The notes under the pieces: generated by a model
What the model was told of the DNA's origin: nothing
The model's input: the letters and a program-made list of their open reading frames with translations, nothing else
Database searches by the model: none
In this document: piece after piece, positions 43,721-51,346 of the stretch
Position numbering within the stretch: position 1 is the stretch's first letter
Layout of the letters: each line of letters opens with the position of its first letter
Origin: Chitinophagaceae bacterium
Lineage (GTDB): Bacteria; Bacteroidota; Bacteroidia; Chitinophagales; Chitinophagaceae
Assembly: GCA_947455605.1 (NCBI GenBank)
Contig: CANGOX010000005.1
Location: 17,267 to 81,266 of the forward strand
DNA length: 64,000 nt
Direction: 5' to 3'
Made by a program: the position numbers and the translations under genes

Positions 43721-44659
43721 TTATGATTGAATCGTTATTTGTTTTTCTTCCATCCATTTATTTTTTCCATACCCGGCTATCACATGTTTTTCACTATGGT
43801 AAGAAGAACGCACCAGCGGACCGCTTTCCACATAATCAAATCCGATCTGGTACCCAATTTCACGCAGTTCTGCAAACTCATCGGGATGCACAAAGCGCTG
43901 AACAGGTAGATGTTTTTTTGTGGGTTGTAAGTATTGTCCGAGTGTAAGCACATCTGTGCCCACAGCCACCAGGTCTTCCATGGTTTGGATCACTTCTTCT
44001 TTGGTTTCACCCAGGCCCAGCATCATGCCGGTCTTGGTACGCATGCCCCCTTCTTTGAGCATCCTTAATACATCCAGGCTTCGGCGGTACTTGGCCTGTA
44101 CACGAACCTGTTTGGTTAAGCGTTCACAGGTTTCCATATTATGGCTTACTACATGTGGGGCTGCATTAATAATTCGCTGTACCTGGTCGGCCCTGCCCTG
44201 GAAATCGGGGATCAGGGTTTCCATTGTAGTATCTGGGTTCAGTCCTTTAACGGCTTCAATGGTATTGTACCAGATAATAGAGCCGCCATCTTTCAGTTCA
44301 TCACGGTCAACACTGGTGAGTACTGCGTGCTTCACTTTCATCAGGTGAATGGCTTCTGCCACACGTTGCGGCTCGTTCCAGTCAACTGCTTCCGGCCTTC
44401 CGGTAGCTACGGCACAAAAACCACAGCTTCGGGTACAAACATTGCCAAGGATCATAAAAGTGGCCGTTCCTTCGCCCCAGCATTCACCCATATTGGGGCA
44501 ATTGCCGCTTTCACAGATCGTATGCAGTTTATGGGTATCCACCAGGCCACGCACATGTTTATAGCTTTCGCCAATAGGCAGTTTTACGCGGAGCCAGTTG
44601 GGCTTTTTGAGAGGGGTATCGGTCGTTTCAATTTTGGTCACTACGGGTAATTCCAGCAT
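43721..44659 (-). CDS. lipA: lipoyl synthase
   Basis: 312 residues from ATG 44659; the longer frame would translate the CCCCAAAC repeat. Two 4Fe-4S sets are visible: C49-x4-C54-x5-C60 (auxiliary cluster, [12 protein letters not shown]) and radical-SAM C75-x3-C79-x2-C82 (CTRSCGFC). C-terminal [10 protein letters not shown] provides the conserved Ser ligand region. It inserts two sulfurs into octanoyl groups on lipoyl domains. A 24-nt repeat at 44676-44699 lies in its leader. Confidence 0.96.
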   Translation of the reverse strand: MLELPVVTKIETTDTPLKKPNWLRVKLPIGESYKHVRGLVDTHKLHTICESGNCPNMGECWGEGTATFMILGNVCTRSCGFCAVATGRPEAVDWNEPQRVAEAIHLMKVKHAVLTSVDRDELKDGGSIIWYNTIEAVKGLNPDTTMETLIPDFQGRADQVQRIINAAPHVVSHNMETCERLTKQVRVQAKYRRSLDVLRMLKEGGMRTKTGMMLGLGETKEEVIQTMEDLVAVGTDVLTLGQYLQPTKKHLPVQRFVHPDEFAELREIGYQIGFDYVESGPLVRSSYHSEKHVIAGYGKNKWMEEKQITIQS

Positions 44660-44675
44660 GCTGAAGGGTTTGGTA

Positions 44676-44699
44676 TTTGGGGTTTGGAGTTTGGGGTTG
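44676..44699. repeat. 24-nt CCCCAAACTCCAAA-type repeat in the lipA leader
   Basis: This 24-nt run, built of TTTGGGG and TTTGGAG words on the plus strand, is identical to 49805-49828. On the coding strand it reads as CAACCCCAAACTCC words and ends 16 nt before the lipA ATG. No inverse arm nearby. Confidence 0.8.
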
Positions 44700-44753
44700 A
44701 GAAACCATTGGGTATTCTCTACCTGACTAAAAACCTCCGGCTGCAAAAATAGC

Positions 44754-45581
44754 TTACTTTCTTTTACCAAAAACGAGGGCGATATAAGCGTTGAAAAAGA
44801 ATTTCTTTTCCTTGTTTAGGAGCAGAATAGGCATGGTTTGAGAATAATACTCTGCATTAACCCCTACTTCCATAGCGGAAAGCACTTCATTGTAACGGCC
44901 ATAATCAAAACGGAGGGCGGCCCTTGCATGTGCACCGGGAACGAATTTGATCTCGTTAAACCCTTTGCCAAAACTGCCTTTCCCGAGTATGATGGTGGGA
45001 TCGAGGAAGAGGTTATCGTTGTTATTGTATTTGATCTCTTCCTTCTTATTGGTAGAAGGATTCACGATCTCCAGATAATAAGGTTTCAGCAAGCCGGCAG
45101 AAAAGCCTCCACCATAGATGGCGGAAACCGCTACCCCGTTCTTATTGCCTTTACCACCGATCAATGTTTGCTGTCCAAGGCCCGCTTTCAGGTAATAAAA
45201 ATTATTGCGCTTACCGTAGATATAACTGGATATGATCAGAAATCCCTGCTGTGCATTAAGGGTAGGAACTTTTTCTTCCTTAGGGTGTTTTCTTTCGCCT
45301 AATTCGAGCCACCATAAACTGGTTTTGTTGATGGTCTTGTATTTTCCATGTTCATAGAACATACTCCAGGCATCGGTATTGAATTTAAAACCAAATGCAC
45401 CCTGTTTCTGATAGATCAAGGCCCCTTCTTCTTCCTGTTTGATCAACTGGTTGATCTTTTCACGGCGGTCGGCTTTCTTCTGCTGCTTGGTGTCCGTATT
45501 AGTAGATTTTACGGTCTGCTGCGCAGAAACAAACACTGAACTCAGGATGAATGACATTAATAATAGCTTCTTCACTTCCAT
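44754..45581 (-). CDS. hypothetical outer-membrane beta-barrel-like protein
   Basis: 275 residues from ATG 45581, giving signal peptide [21 protein letters not shown]. After a charged linker ([20 protein letters not shown]) come alternating amphipathic strands: [50 protein letters not shown], with an aromatic C-terminus region. This suggests a small outer-membrane barrel. I know no named family. It lies upstream of lipA with a 94-nt gap, and divergent from OsmC. Confidence 0.7.
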   Translation of the reverse strand: MEVKKLLLMSFILSSVFVSAQQTVKSTNTDTKQQKKADRREKINQLIKQEEEGALIYQKQGAFGFKFNTDAWSMFYEHGKYKTINKTSLWWLELGERKHPKEEKVPTLNAQQGFLIISSYIYGKRNNFYYLKAGLGQQTLIGGKGNKNGVAVSAIYGGGFSAGLLKPYYLEIVNPSTNKKEEIKYNNNDNLFLDPTIILGKGSFGKGFNEIKFVPGAHARAALRFDYGRYNEVLSAMEVGVNAEYYSQTMPILLLNKEKKFFFNAYIALVFGKRK

Positions 45582-45619
45582 TTGATTTGTTACTTGTAAA
45601 TTTATGGCAAAATGATACA

Positions 45620-46024
45620 ATGACTTCACAAATTATTTATAAAGGCGATCTCCGCACCAGTGCTACCCATATTCAAAGCGGCACCGTTATTGAAACCGAT
45701 GCCCCTACCGATAACCAGGGCAAGGGCGAACGTTTTTCCCCTACCGATATGGTAGCTGTGGCCCTAGGTACCTGTATGATCACCACCATGGGTATTAAGG
45801 CAAGGACCATGGATATCCAACTCGATGGAACCCGTGTGGATATTACCAAAGTGATGGTGAGCGATCCCCGTCGTATTGGTAAGATCGTTGCCCATCTTTA
45901 TTTCCCTTCCGGATTGAACCTTGATGATAAGACCAAAGAAATTCTCGAGAGAACGGCCCGTACCTGCCCTGTTGAAAGAACTTTACATCCCGATGTTGAA
46001 CTGGATATGCAGTTCAACTGGTAA
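45620..46024 (+). CDS. OsmC family protein
   Basis: 134 residues from ATG 45620; the longer frame reads into the opposing gene's leader. OsmC fold with redox Cys in LGTCMITTMG and in RTCPVERTL. Such proteins reduce organic hydroperoxides or have undefined thiol roles; this variant (RFSPTDMVAVALGTC) belongs to the YhfA-like branch. A second OsmC protein, of a different branch, is at 56475. Confidence 0.88.
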   Translation: MTSQIIYKGDLRTSATHIQSGTVIETDAPTDNQGKGERFSPTDMVAVALGTCMITTMGIKARTMDIQLDGTRVDITKVMVSDPRRIGKIVAHLYFPSGLNLDDKTKEILERTARTCPVERTLHPDVELDMQFNW

Positions 46025-46032
46025 TTGTAAGC

Positions 46033-47307
46033 TTAGACGTAGTTTTTGAGAATTTTGTTGCCTACGGCACAATCCAGACAGCGTTTATTAACACAATATT
46101 GATTTGTAAGTTCTATCAATGCCTGCGAATCCAGCGCTGAGCGATGGGTAATGCCTTTATTTTGCCAGGATAGGGTGATCCGGTTCTGCTCGGCAGGCAG
46201 GTGATACAGCCATTGGATGCATCTTTCTTTATACGCCTCTTCTTTGCTGTACAACCCATAGGCAAACAATAGCGGGATCACCGAATTGATCAGGATATTC
46301 TCTGCCATCTGTTTGCCCAGATGCTTGGGTTGCCGGGTACTGATCTCATCAAAACGGTAATGATCGTTCCAGTAATCATTAGCAGTGACCATAAACAGTT
46401 CCATAGCTTTCTCCGCATGCACAGATTCCTTCAGCATGGAAAAAAGATTGGACGAACCATTTATTAAGATGGCCAGCTGTGCCAATCGAACTGTTGGAAA
46501 AGCCGCAGGCCGCATCCGCAAAAAAGCGGGTTGTTTTGATACCGGATGTAAGCCATATTTCTTTTTCAGAAAACGATATTCCTTCTGCAACATAATGGGA
46601 TAGGCTTCTTCATATTTGCCTGAGAGAAGATTGGCCTGTCCTAATAAAAGGGCTTCCAGCTGGTGTAACTGGTTCTTATGTTTTGCGATCGTGTTGATGG
46701 GAATACTTTTGGCTACCATCTCAAATAATACATGGTTTACCCTGATGCCGAAATTTGCAGCCAGCATCCACCAGCAAACTTCTTCCCAATGATGGTTGGA
46801 TTGTTTCAGCAGATTGAGCACATGGGCTGATTTCCTTTCCAGTCTCTCTGCTGCCAGCCTTTCCTTCCATGCCATCCATCCCAATTCCTGAAGCGCGGGT
46901 AAAAAGGAATGACAGGGAACTTGCTGCAAGGTCTCCATCATTTCCCGATAACGATCCAGCATTATACCTGAAATCCGCGAACGCAATTCGAAGGTGGGCA
47001 ACGCATACCCCAGCCGGTCATAAACAGGTTGGTCATCTTCCCAAACCACATGCAGGATAATATTGCCATAGTTGGCATCGGAACTATGATGGTGTTTGAA
47101 CCAATCAGAAGAACGGATATGTAATTCAATGTTCCCTGCCCAGATAGTAGTACCAATGCGGATAATAGCTTCCGAAAAATCGGGGCCCTGGTGCAGATTC
47201 AGCATACCGGGTCTATCTACATACAGCGCTTCACCTGAAGTAGTATGGCAATCCTGTTTTTGATAATACTGGAACTGCCAGATAAATTGCAATAATCTTT
47301 CGTTCAT
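46033..47307 (-). CDS. DUF2851 family protein
   Basis: 424 residues, full family length, beginning NERLLQFIWQFQYYQKQ. GPDFSEAIIRIGTTIWAGNIELHIRSSDW (core GPDFSEAIIRI, GNIELHIRSSDW) is the family signature and resembles a nuclease-like fold. The C-terminus has a four-Cys cluster CVNKRCLDCAVG, possibly metal-binding. Function unknown. It is convergent with OsmC, with 8 nt between the stops. Confidence 0.9.
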   Translation of the reverse strand: MNERLLQFIWQFQYYQKQDCHTTSGEALYVDRPGMLNLHQGPDFSEAIIRIGTTIWAGNIELHIRSSDWFKHHHSSDANYGNIILHVVWEDDQPVYDRLGYALPTFELRSRISGIMLDRYREMMETLQQVPCHSFLPALQELGWMAWKERLAAERLERKSAHVLNLLKQSNHHWEEVCWWMLAANFGIRVNHVLFEMVAKSIPINTIAKHKNQLHQLEALLLGQANLLSGKYEEAYPIMLQKEYRFLKKKYGLHPVSKQPAFLRMRPAAFPTVRLAQLAILINGSSNLFSMLKESVHAEKAMELFMVTANDYWNDHYRFDEISTRQPKHLGKQMAENILINSVIPLLFAYGLYSKEEAYKERCIQWLYHLPAEQNRITLSWQNKGITHRSALDSQALIELTNQYCVNKRCLDCAVGNKILKNYV

Positions 47308-47379
47308 AGCTAACCGCTTTAGATGCGGCCAACTGAAAAATTACAAACTAAGGAGATGCGGTAAATACCTGATTTTCGT

Positions 47380-47967
47380 TTATAAATTTATCTTATACAG
47401 CTCTTGCAGTACGCGGCTAACGGGTAACCCCATAACATTATAAAAATCGCCCTTAATACTTTTTATTCCGGTAACACCGATCCATTCCTGAATAGCATAG
47501 GCACCGGCTTTATCGTAGGGTTTGTATTTATCTACATAATATTCTATCTGTGTATCGCTGAGCGTGTGAAAACTCACTTCAGTTGTATCTGCAAAAGCAA
47601 ACTCTCTGTTTTTATGCAGCATTACTACGCCCGTGATCACTCTATGCATTTTTCCTGAGAGCGACTTCAGTATACTGATCGCATCATCACGGTCTTCGGG
47701 TTTACCAATGATCCTCTCTTCCAAAACAACAATCGTATCAGCTGCAAGGATCACTTTACCCAGCATTTCGCCATGGAAAGCCTTCTGCACATGTTCCTGA
47801 ACAGCACTTGCTTTTTTACGGGCAATATAAACAGCTGTTTCTGATGGCGACAGTTCCGCAGGAAATGTTTCATCCGTATGTTTTACGAACACTTCAAAAG
47901 GAACTTCGGCCCATTCCAGTAATAATTTTCGTCTGGGCGATTGGGATGCCAAAATAATATCCTGCAT
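47380..47967 (-). CDS. maf: Maf nucleoside triphosphate pyrophosphatase
   Basis: 195 residues: ASQSPRRKLLLEWA is the Maf signature, with ARKKASA, LAADTIVVLEERIIGKP and GAYAIQEWIG. It hydrolyses non-canonical or canonical dTTP/UTP to monophosphates and is linked to septum arrest in other bacteria. In a minus-strand series with the UbiA gene, 17 nt upstream. Confidence 0.93.
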   Translation of the reverse strand: MQDIILASQSPRRKLLLEWAEVPFEVFVKHTDETFPAELSPSETAVYIARKKASAVQEHVQKAFHGEMLGKVILAADTIVVLEERIIGKPEDRDDAISILKSLSGKMHRVITGVVMLHKNREFAFADTTEVSFHTLSDTQIEYYVDKYKPYDKAGAYAIQEWIGVTGIKSIKGDFYNVMGLPVSRVLQELYKINL

Positions 47968-47984
47968 ACTTTTCTTTTATTACA

Positions 47985-48920
47985 TTAATAGATCCTGAAA
48001 AATAACATTGACAGGATACCGGTAAACATAACGAGTTTAATAACGGTGCTGAGGCGGTGAAAATCTTCTGCAGACTGTGCTTTGAATAATTTGAATAAGA
48101 TCCACACCAAAGGTAGTATGATCAGCAATAAACAATACAACGCACTGATCCACCAGCCAAACGGCAGCACATAGAATTGCAGTATCAGCAGAACAGATAC
48201 CAGTACAATAATCCACACGGCAACAAATACTTTACTCGCATTCATACCCCATAGAATGGGCATGGTGCGGCAACCATATTTTCTGTCGCCATCCATATCT
48301 TCCATATCCTTGATCACTTCGCGTATCAGTGAAATAATGAATGCAAAAGATGCATACAAAATTGTGAGCCTGAAAAAACGAACCTGGTTAGTATCTACGT
48401 TGAGCAGTGAATTTATTTTTAAAAGGTATTTCGAAAAAAAGATGATCCCGATCACCCAGGCAGTAAGCAGTGAGATCAATACATTCCCAATCAACAGTTG
48501 CTTTTTAAAATTGGTTGAATAGAACCAGAGGAGAATAATACTCGCCAGGTTACCCAGAACGAGATACCAGTATTCTGCAATTGGCAGGGCAGAAACGGTA
48601 AAGAATAGGCCAAGCAAACTCAGGGTCATATGCCAGAAAATAACCCATCGCCTGCTGATGAGCGTATTCACTACTACTTTATCCGGTTTATTGATCTGGT
48701 CAATATTGAGGTCAAAATAATCATTGATGATATAACCGGCCGCCGCAATCAGTACAGAAGCCAATACCAGAAAGATAAACTGGCGGGTTTCAACCGGGTT
48801 GTTCCATGAATACCCATAAATGCGTTGATAGATACAATACTCAAACAGGAACTGTGTTAAGATGATGAATACCAGATTGGGCCATCTTACCAGTCTGAAA
48901 AATGCGGCTACTGTCTTCAA
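47985..48920 (-). CDS. UbiA-family prenyltransferase
   Basis: 311 residues, about eight to nine membrane helices. First Asp-rich motif NDYFDLNIDQINKPDK and second DMEDMDGDRKYG bind the prenyl diphosphate through magnesium. Bacteroidota members are annotated as geranylgeranylglycerol-phosphate geranylgeranyltransferase-like; real substrates here are uncertain. It precedes maf by 17 nt, so the two are cotranscribed. Confidence 0.87.
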   Translation of the reverse strand: MKTVAAFFRLVRWPNLVFIILTQFLFEYCIYQRIYGYSWNNPVETRQFIFLVLASVLIAAAGYIINDYFDLNIDQINKPDKVVVNTLISRRWVIFWHMTLSLLGLFFTVSALPIAEYWYLVLGNLASIILLWFYSTNFKKQLLIGNVLISLLTAWVIGIIFFSKYLLKINSLLNVDTNQVRFFRLTILYASFAFIISLIREVIKDMEDMDGDRKYGCRTMPILWGMNASKVFVAVWIIVLVSVLLILQFYVLPFGWWISALYCLLLIILPLVWILFKLFKAQSAEDFHRLSTVIKLVMFTGILSMLFFRIY

Positions 48921-48974
48921 AATGAGTATTTAGGTTGCAAGTTACACAAGCGGGGGCAAATGATATCGGATGGG

Positions 48975-49490
48975 TTATTGCGACCTTACAGCTGTATCCT
49001 CACCCCAATCACCCCTCAGTTTCAGTGTCTTTTCGATCACATCTCTGGCACAACCCTCTCCGCCTTTCAGGTGTGATATATAGACAGATTTTTCTTTGAT
49101 CTCCTGCGCCGCATCTGCGGGACAGGTGGGCAAACCTGCTAATTGCATCACCAGCAGATCAGGTATGTCATCACCCATATAAAGCACGGAAGACTTATCG
49201 AGTTTATTTTCCTGCATGAATTTTTCCAGCACAGCCGATTTATCTGTCACCTGCATCCATACTTCTGTAATACCCAGGTTCAGTAATCTTTGTTTTACCT
49301 CCGGAGAATTACCACCAGAAATAATCACCACATGATATCCTTTCTTCACTGCCAGCTGCAAAGCATAGCCATCTTTTATATTCATCCGCCTGGCCATCAA
49401 TCCATCGGGCAATACGAATAAACTGCCATCTGTAAGAACGCCGTCTACGTCGAAAACAAAAGTGGTGATATGTTTGAATTTGCTAAGCAA
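48975..49490 (-). CDS. kdsC: KdsC-like HAD phosphatase
   Basis: 171 residues, the minimal cap-less HAD fold of KdsC: DVDGVLTDG nucleophile motif, VIISGGNSPEV, and YMGDDIPDLLVMQLAG. It removes phosphate from KDO 8-phosphate on the way to lipid A-KDO. Fits a Gram-negative envelope. The gap upstream to iscX contains an inverted repeat. Confidence 0.88.
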   Translation of the reverse strand: MLSKFKHITTFVFDVDGVLTDGSLFVLPDGLMARRMNIKDGYALQLAVKKGYHVVIISGGNSPEVKQRLLNLGITEVWMQVTDKSAVLEKFMQENKLDKSSVLYMGDDIPDLLVMQLAGLPTCPADAAQEIKEKSVYISHLKGGEGCARDVIEKTLKLRGDWGEDTAVRSQ

Positions 49491-49497
49491 AAGATGA

Positions 49498-49537
49498 GAT
49501 TTTGGAATTTATTTTCCGATTTCAAAATTCCAAAATC
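49498..49537. repeat. inverted repeat between kdsC and iscX
   Basis: GATTTTGGAATTT (49498-49510) and AAATTCCAAAATC (49525-49537) are perfect 13-nt inverse copies. TTTTGGAATTT words are shared with the purM/ribF repeat. Likely ends the fdx-iscX transcript. Confidence 0.75.
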
Positions 49538-49550
49538 GAAAATTTCAAAA

Positions 49551-49790
49551 TTATTTCTGATTGTCTCTCCACTCATACACCCAGGCACTCTGTATCATTT
49601 CCAGATGGCCTTCGGTACTTTGTTCACGGGTTCCTTCAAATTTCGGTATTTCGAGGATCCATTCCAACAGATCGGTAAAACGGATGCGATAGATCTTTCC
49701 TTCTGTAAAATCATCCCCAAAGCGCTCATAAAGTTTCATGGCAATATCTTCGTGGTCGTTCCAGTGTATGGGTGGTTCAAAATGCGACAT
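49551..49790 (-). CDS. iscX: Fe-S assembly protein IscX
   Basis: 79 residues. IHWNDHEDIAMKLYERFGD is the IscX start and RFTDLLEWILEIPKFEG its core. It binds IscS and modulates Fe-S cluster assembly. It is preceded by fdx with a 38-nt gap made entirely of the CCCCAAAC repeat, so the two are cotranscribed. The rest of the isc machinery is not in this window. Confidence 0.9.
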   Translation of the reverse strand: MSHFEPPIHWNDHEDIAMKLYERFGDDFTEGKIYRIRFTDLLEWILEIPKFEGTREQSTEGHLEMIQSAWVYEWRDNQK

Positions 49791-49800
49791 GGTGGGGTTG

Positions 49801-49828
49801 GGAGTTTGGGGTTTGGAGTTTGGGGTTG
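49801..49828. repeat. CCCCAAAC repeat filling the fdx-iscX gap
   Basis: The 24 nt at 49805-49828 are identical to the lipA leader repeat. On the coding strand it follows directly on the fdx TAG and, with a few more bases, runs to the iscX ATG. Confidence 0.8.
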
Positions 49829-50164
49829 CTATTCACCTAAGAATTGGGTTTGGTCGGGTAAAGTGATTTCTATGTCGCCGGAGCCGGGTTGTAAAACACA
49901 CTGGCAACCCAGTCTTGAGTTGATCCGCGGGTTTACGGCACGGTCAATAAAATCTTCCTCTTTATCTCCCAGTTCTTCCAGATGGTCCATGCCTTTGTCT
50001 ATATAAATATGACAGGTGCTGCAGGCACAAACCGCTCCGCAATTGTGGTGAAGTTCAATATCGTTGTCCAGGCAAACCTCCAGCAGACTCTGGTCATCAC
50101 TAATATTCGTTAGGGTAACAGGCTCCAGTCCTTTCTGTTCAAATTTTATCTTAATGTTATACAT
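49829..50164 (-). CDS. fdx: 2Fe-2S ferredoxin, adrenodoxin type
   Basis: 111 residues. Cluster ligands C42-x5-C48-x2-C51 and C87 in the adrenodoxin-type pattern (CGAVCACSTC and LGCQC). It donates electrons for Fe-S cluster assembly, matching iscX downstream. It has a near-consensus promoter at 50184-50214. Confidence 0.93.
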   Translation of the reverse strand: MYNIKIKFEQKGLEPVTLTNISDDQSLLEVCLDNDIELHHNCGAVCACSTCHIYIDKGMDHLEELGDKEEDFIDRAVNPRINSRLGCQCVLQPGSGDIEITLPDQTQFLGE

Positions 50165-50183
50165 ACCTGGTTCAGTTGGGTGG

Positions 50184-50214
50184 CAAAAGTATTTCAGAAT
50201 GCTTATTTAACCAA
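50184..50214 (-). promoter_or_regulatory. Bacteroidota-type promoter for fdx-iscX
   Basis: On the minus strand TTG (50212-50214), a 20-nt spacer, then TACTTTTG (50184-50191). The leader would be about 12 nt. Confidence 0.6.
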
Positions 50215-50318
50215 TCGAGTTACGGAAAAGTTTGATCCTGCCATTTTTATTTCAGTTTTTGACCGCAAACCCGCCCAACCGTCTATCAAAGGCCCACTTT
50301 TCGGTAAAGCCGCCTGCC

Positions 50319-50326
50319 TATCTTTG
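50319..50326 (+). promoter_or_regulatory. -7 box (TATCTTTG) 5 nt before the hydrolase start
   Basis: TATCTTTG matches TAnnTTTG and ends 5 nt before ATG 50332 (a second in-frame ATG lies at 50338). TTTT at 50298-50301 is a poor -33. It suggests a leaderless message. Confidence 0.4.
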
Positions 50327-50331
50327 GGCGC

Positions 50332-51204
50332 ATGAAGATGAAATTAGCCCAGCGGCTCTTGATCAGTTATTATAAGACCAAGCTGAGAACCATCGGCATC
50401 CTGTTACCCCGGAAAGCTGCCGAAGCTGCTTTTGAGCTGTTCTGTACCCCGTTTTCGCAAAAAAAGAAAAGAAAAGAGCCGCCTGTCTTTCATAAAGCCG
50501 AAAAACTGTCATTTGATTTAGAAGGTTCGGTCATCCGCGGTTTCAGGTGGAGATCCGAGCACCCCAATGGCAAAACCATCCTTATTTGTCATGGGTTCAG
50601 CAGTTACGCCTATAAATTTGAGAAATATATAGCCCCGCTAAAAAAAGAGGGATTTACCGTATTAGCTTTTGATGCCCCGGCACATGGAAGCAGTGAGGGG
50701 AAGCTCATCAACGCCGCTATCTATAAAAAAGCCATTCTTGAGATAGAGAACCGGTTTGGTCCTTTATATGGTATTATGGGACATTCACTCGGCGGCCTGG
50801 CCGCTTCCCTTGCATTTGAAGACTTTAGCGATAACCAAAACCGGAAACTAGTGTTGGTTGCCCCTGCTACAGAAACCCAAAGAGCGCTGGATAATTTCTT
50901 TACCATGATACCCGTTGAGGAAAAAGTAAAGGAGGCTTTTGAACAGATGCTCCGGGATATTGCAGATAAACCCGTTAGTTACTACTCCGTTAGCCGGGTG
51001 GTAAAAAATATTTCAGCCAATGTGTTATGGATACACGATAAGCAGGATACGATCTGTCCTTTTGAAGATGTAAAACCCGTCATAAGCCTTAAGCTGCCGC
51101 ATGTTACCTTCCTGATAACTGAAGAACTGGGACATAGTAAAGTATATAAAGACAACAAAATTTGCAGCGAGATCGTCCACTTTTTTAGCGGTAGTCTTTC
51201 CTGA
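50332..51204 (+). CDS. alpha/beta hydrolase
   Basis: 290 residues. ILICHGFSSYAYKFEKYIAPL opens the fold with the oxyanion HG, nucleophile elbow GHSLGG, Asp in IHDKQDTICPFEDV and a His in EELGHSKVY. It is similar to serine hydrolases acting on small esters; substrate unknown. Starts at either of two close ATGs. Confidence 0.85.
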   Translation: MKMKLAQRLLISYYKTKLRTIGILLPRKAAEAAFELFCTPFSQKKKRKEPPVFHKAEKLSFDLEGSVIRGFRWRSEHPNGKTILICHGFSSYAYKFEKYIAPLKKEGFTVLAFDAPAHGSSEGKLINAAIYKKAILEIENRFGPLYGIMGHSLGGLAASLAFEDFSDNQNRKLVLVAPATETQRALDNFFTMIPVEEKVKEAFEQMLRDIADKPVSYYSVSRVVKNISANVLWIHDKQDTICPFEDVKPVISLKLPHVTFLITEELGHSKVYKDNKICSEIVHFFSGSLS

Positions 51205-51346
51205 TATTTTTTGTGATTTGATGGTTTCGCCTAATATTGCAGGGTAACAACCCCAAAATTCTCCCCACCAGGGGAGCATTTTGTATAGGGTTGGCCAAAA
51301 GAAAAGTTTCAATAAAAGTTCCGTCAGACGCGGATTTAGATGCAGT

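Noticed and set aside
44676..44699. GGGGTTT-type repeat as a telomere or G-quadruplex array
   Set aside because: Only a short imperfect run, inside a circular-type bacterial gene context; I treat it as a dispersed leader repeat. Quadruplex formation is possible but not shown.
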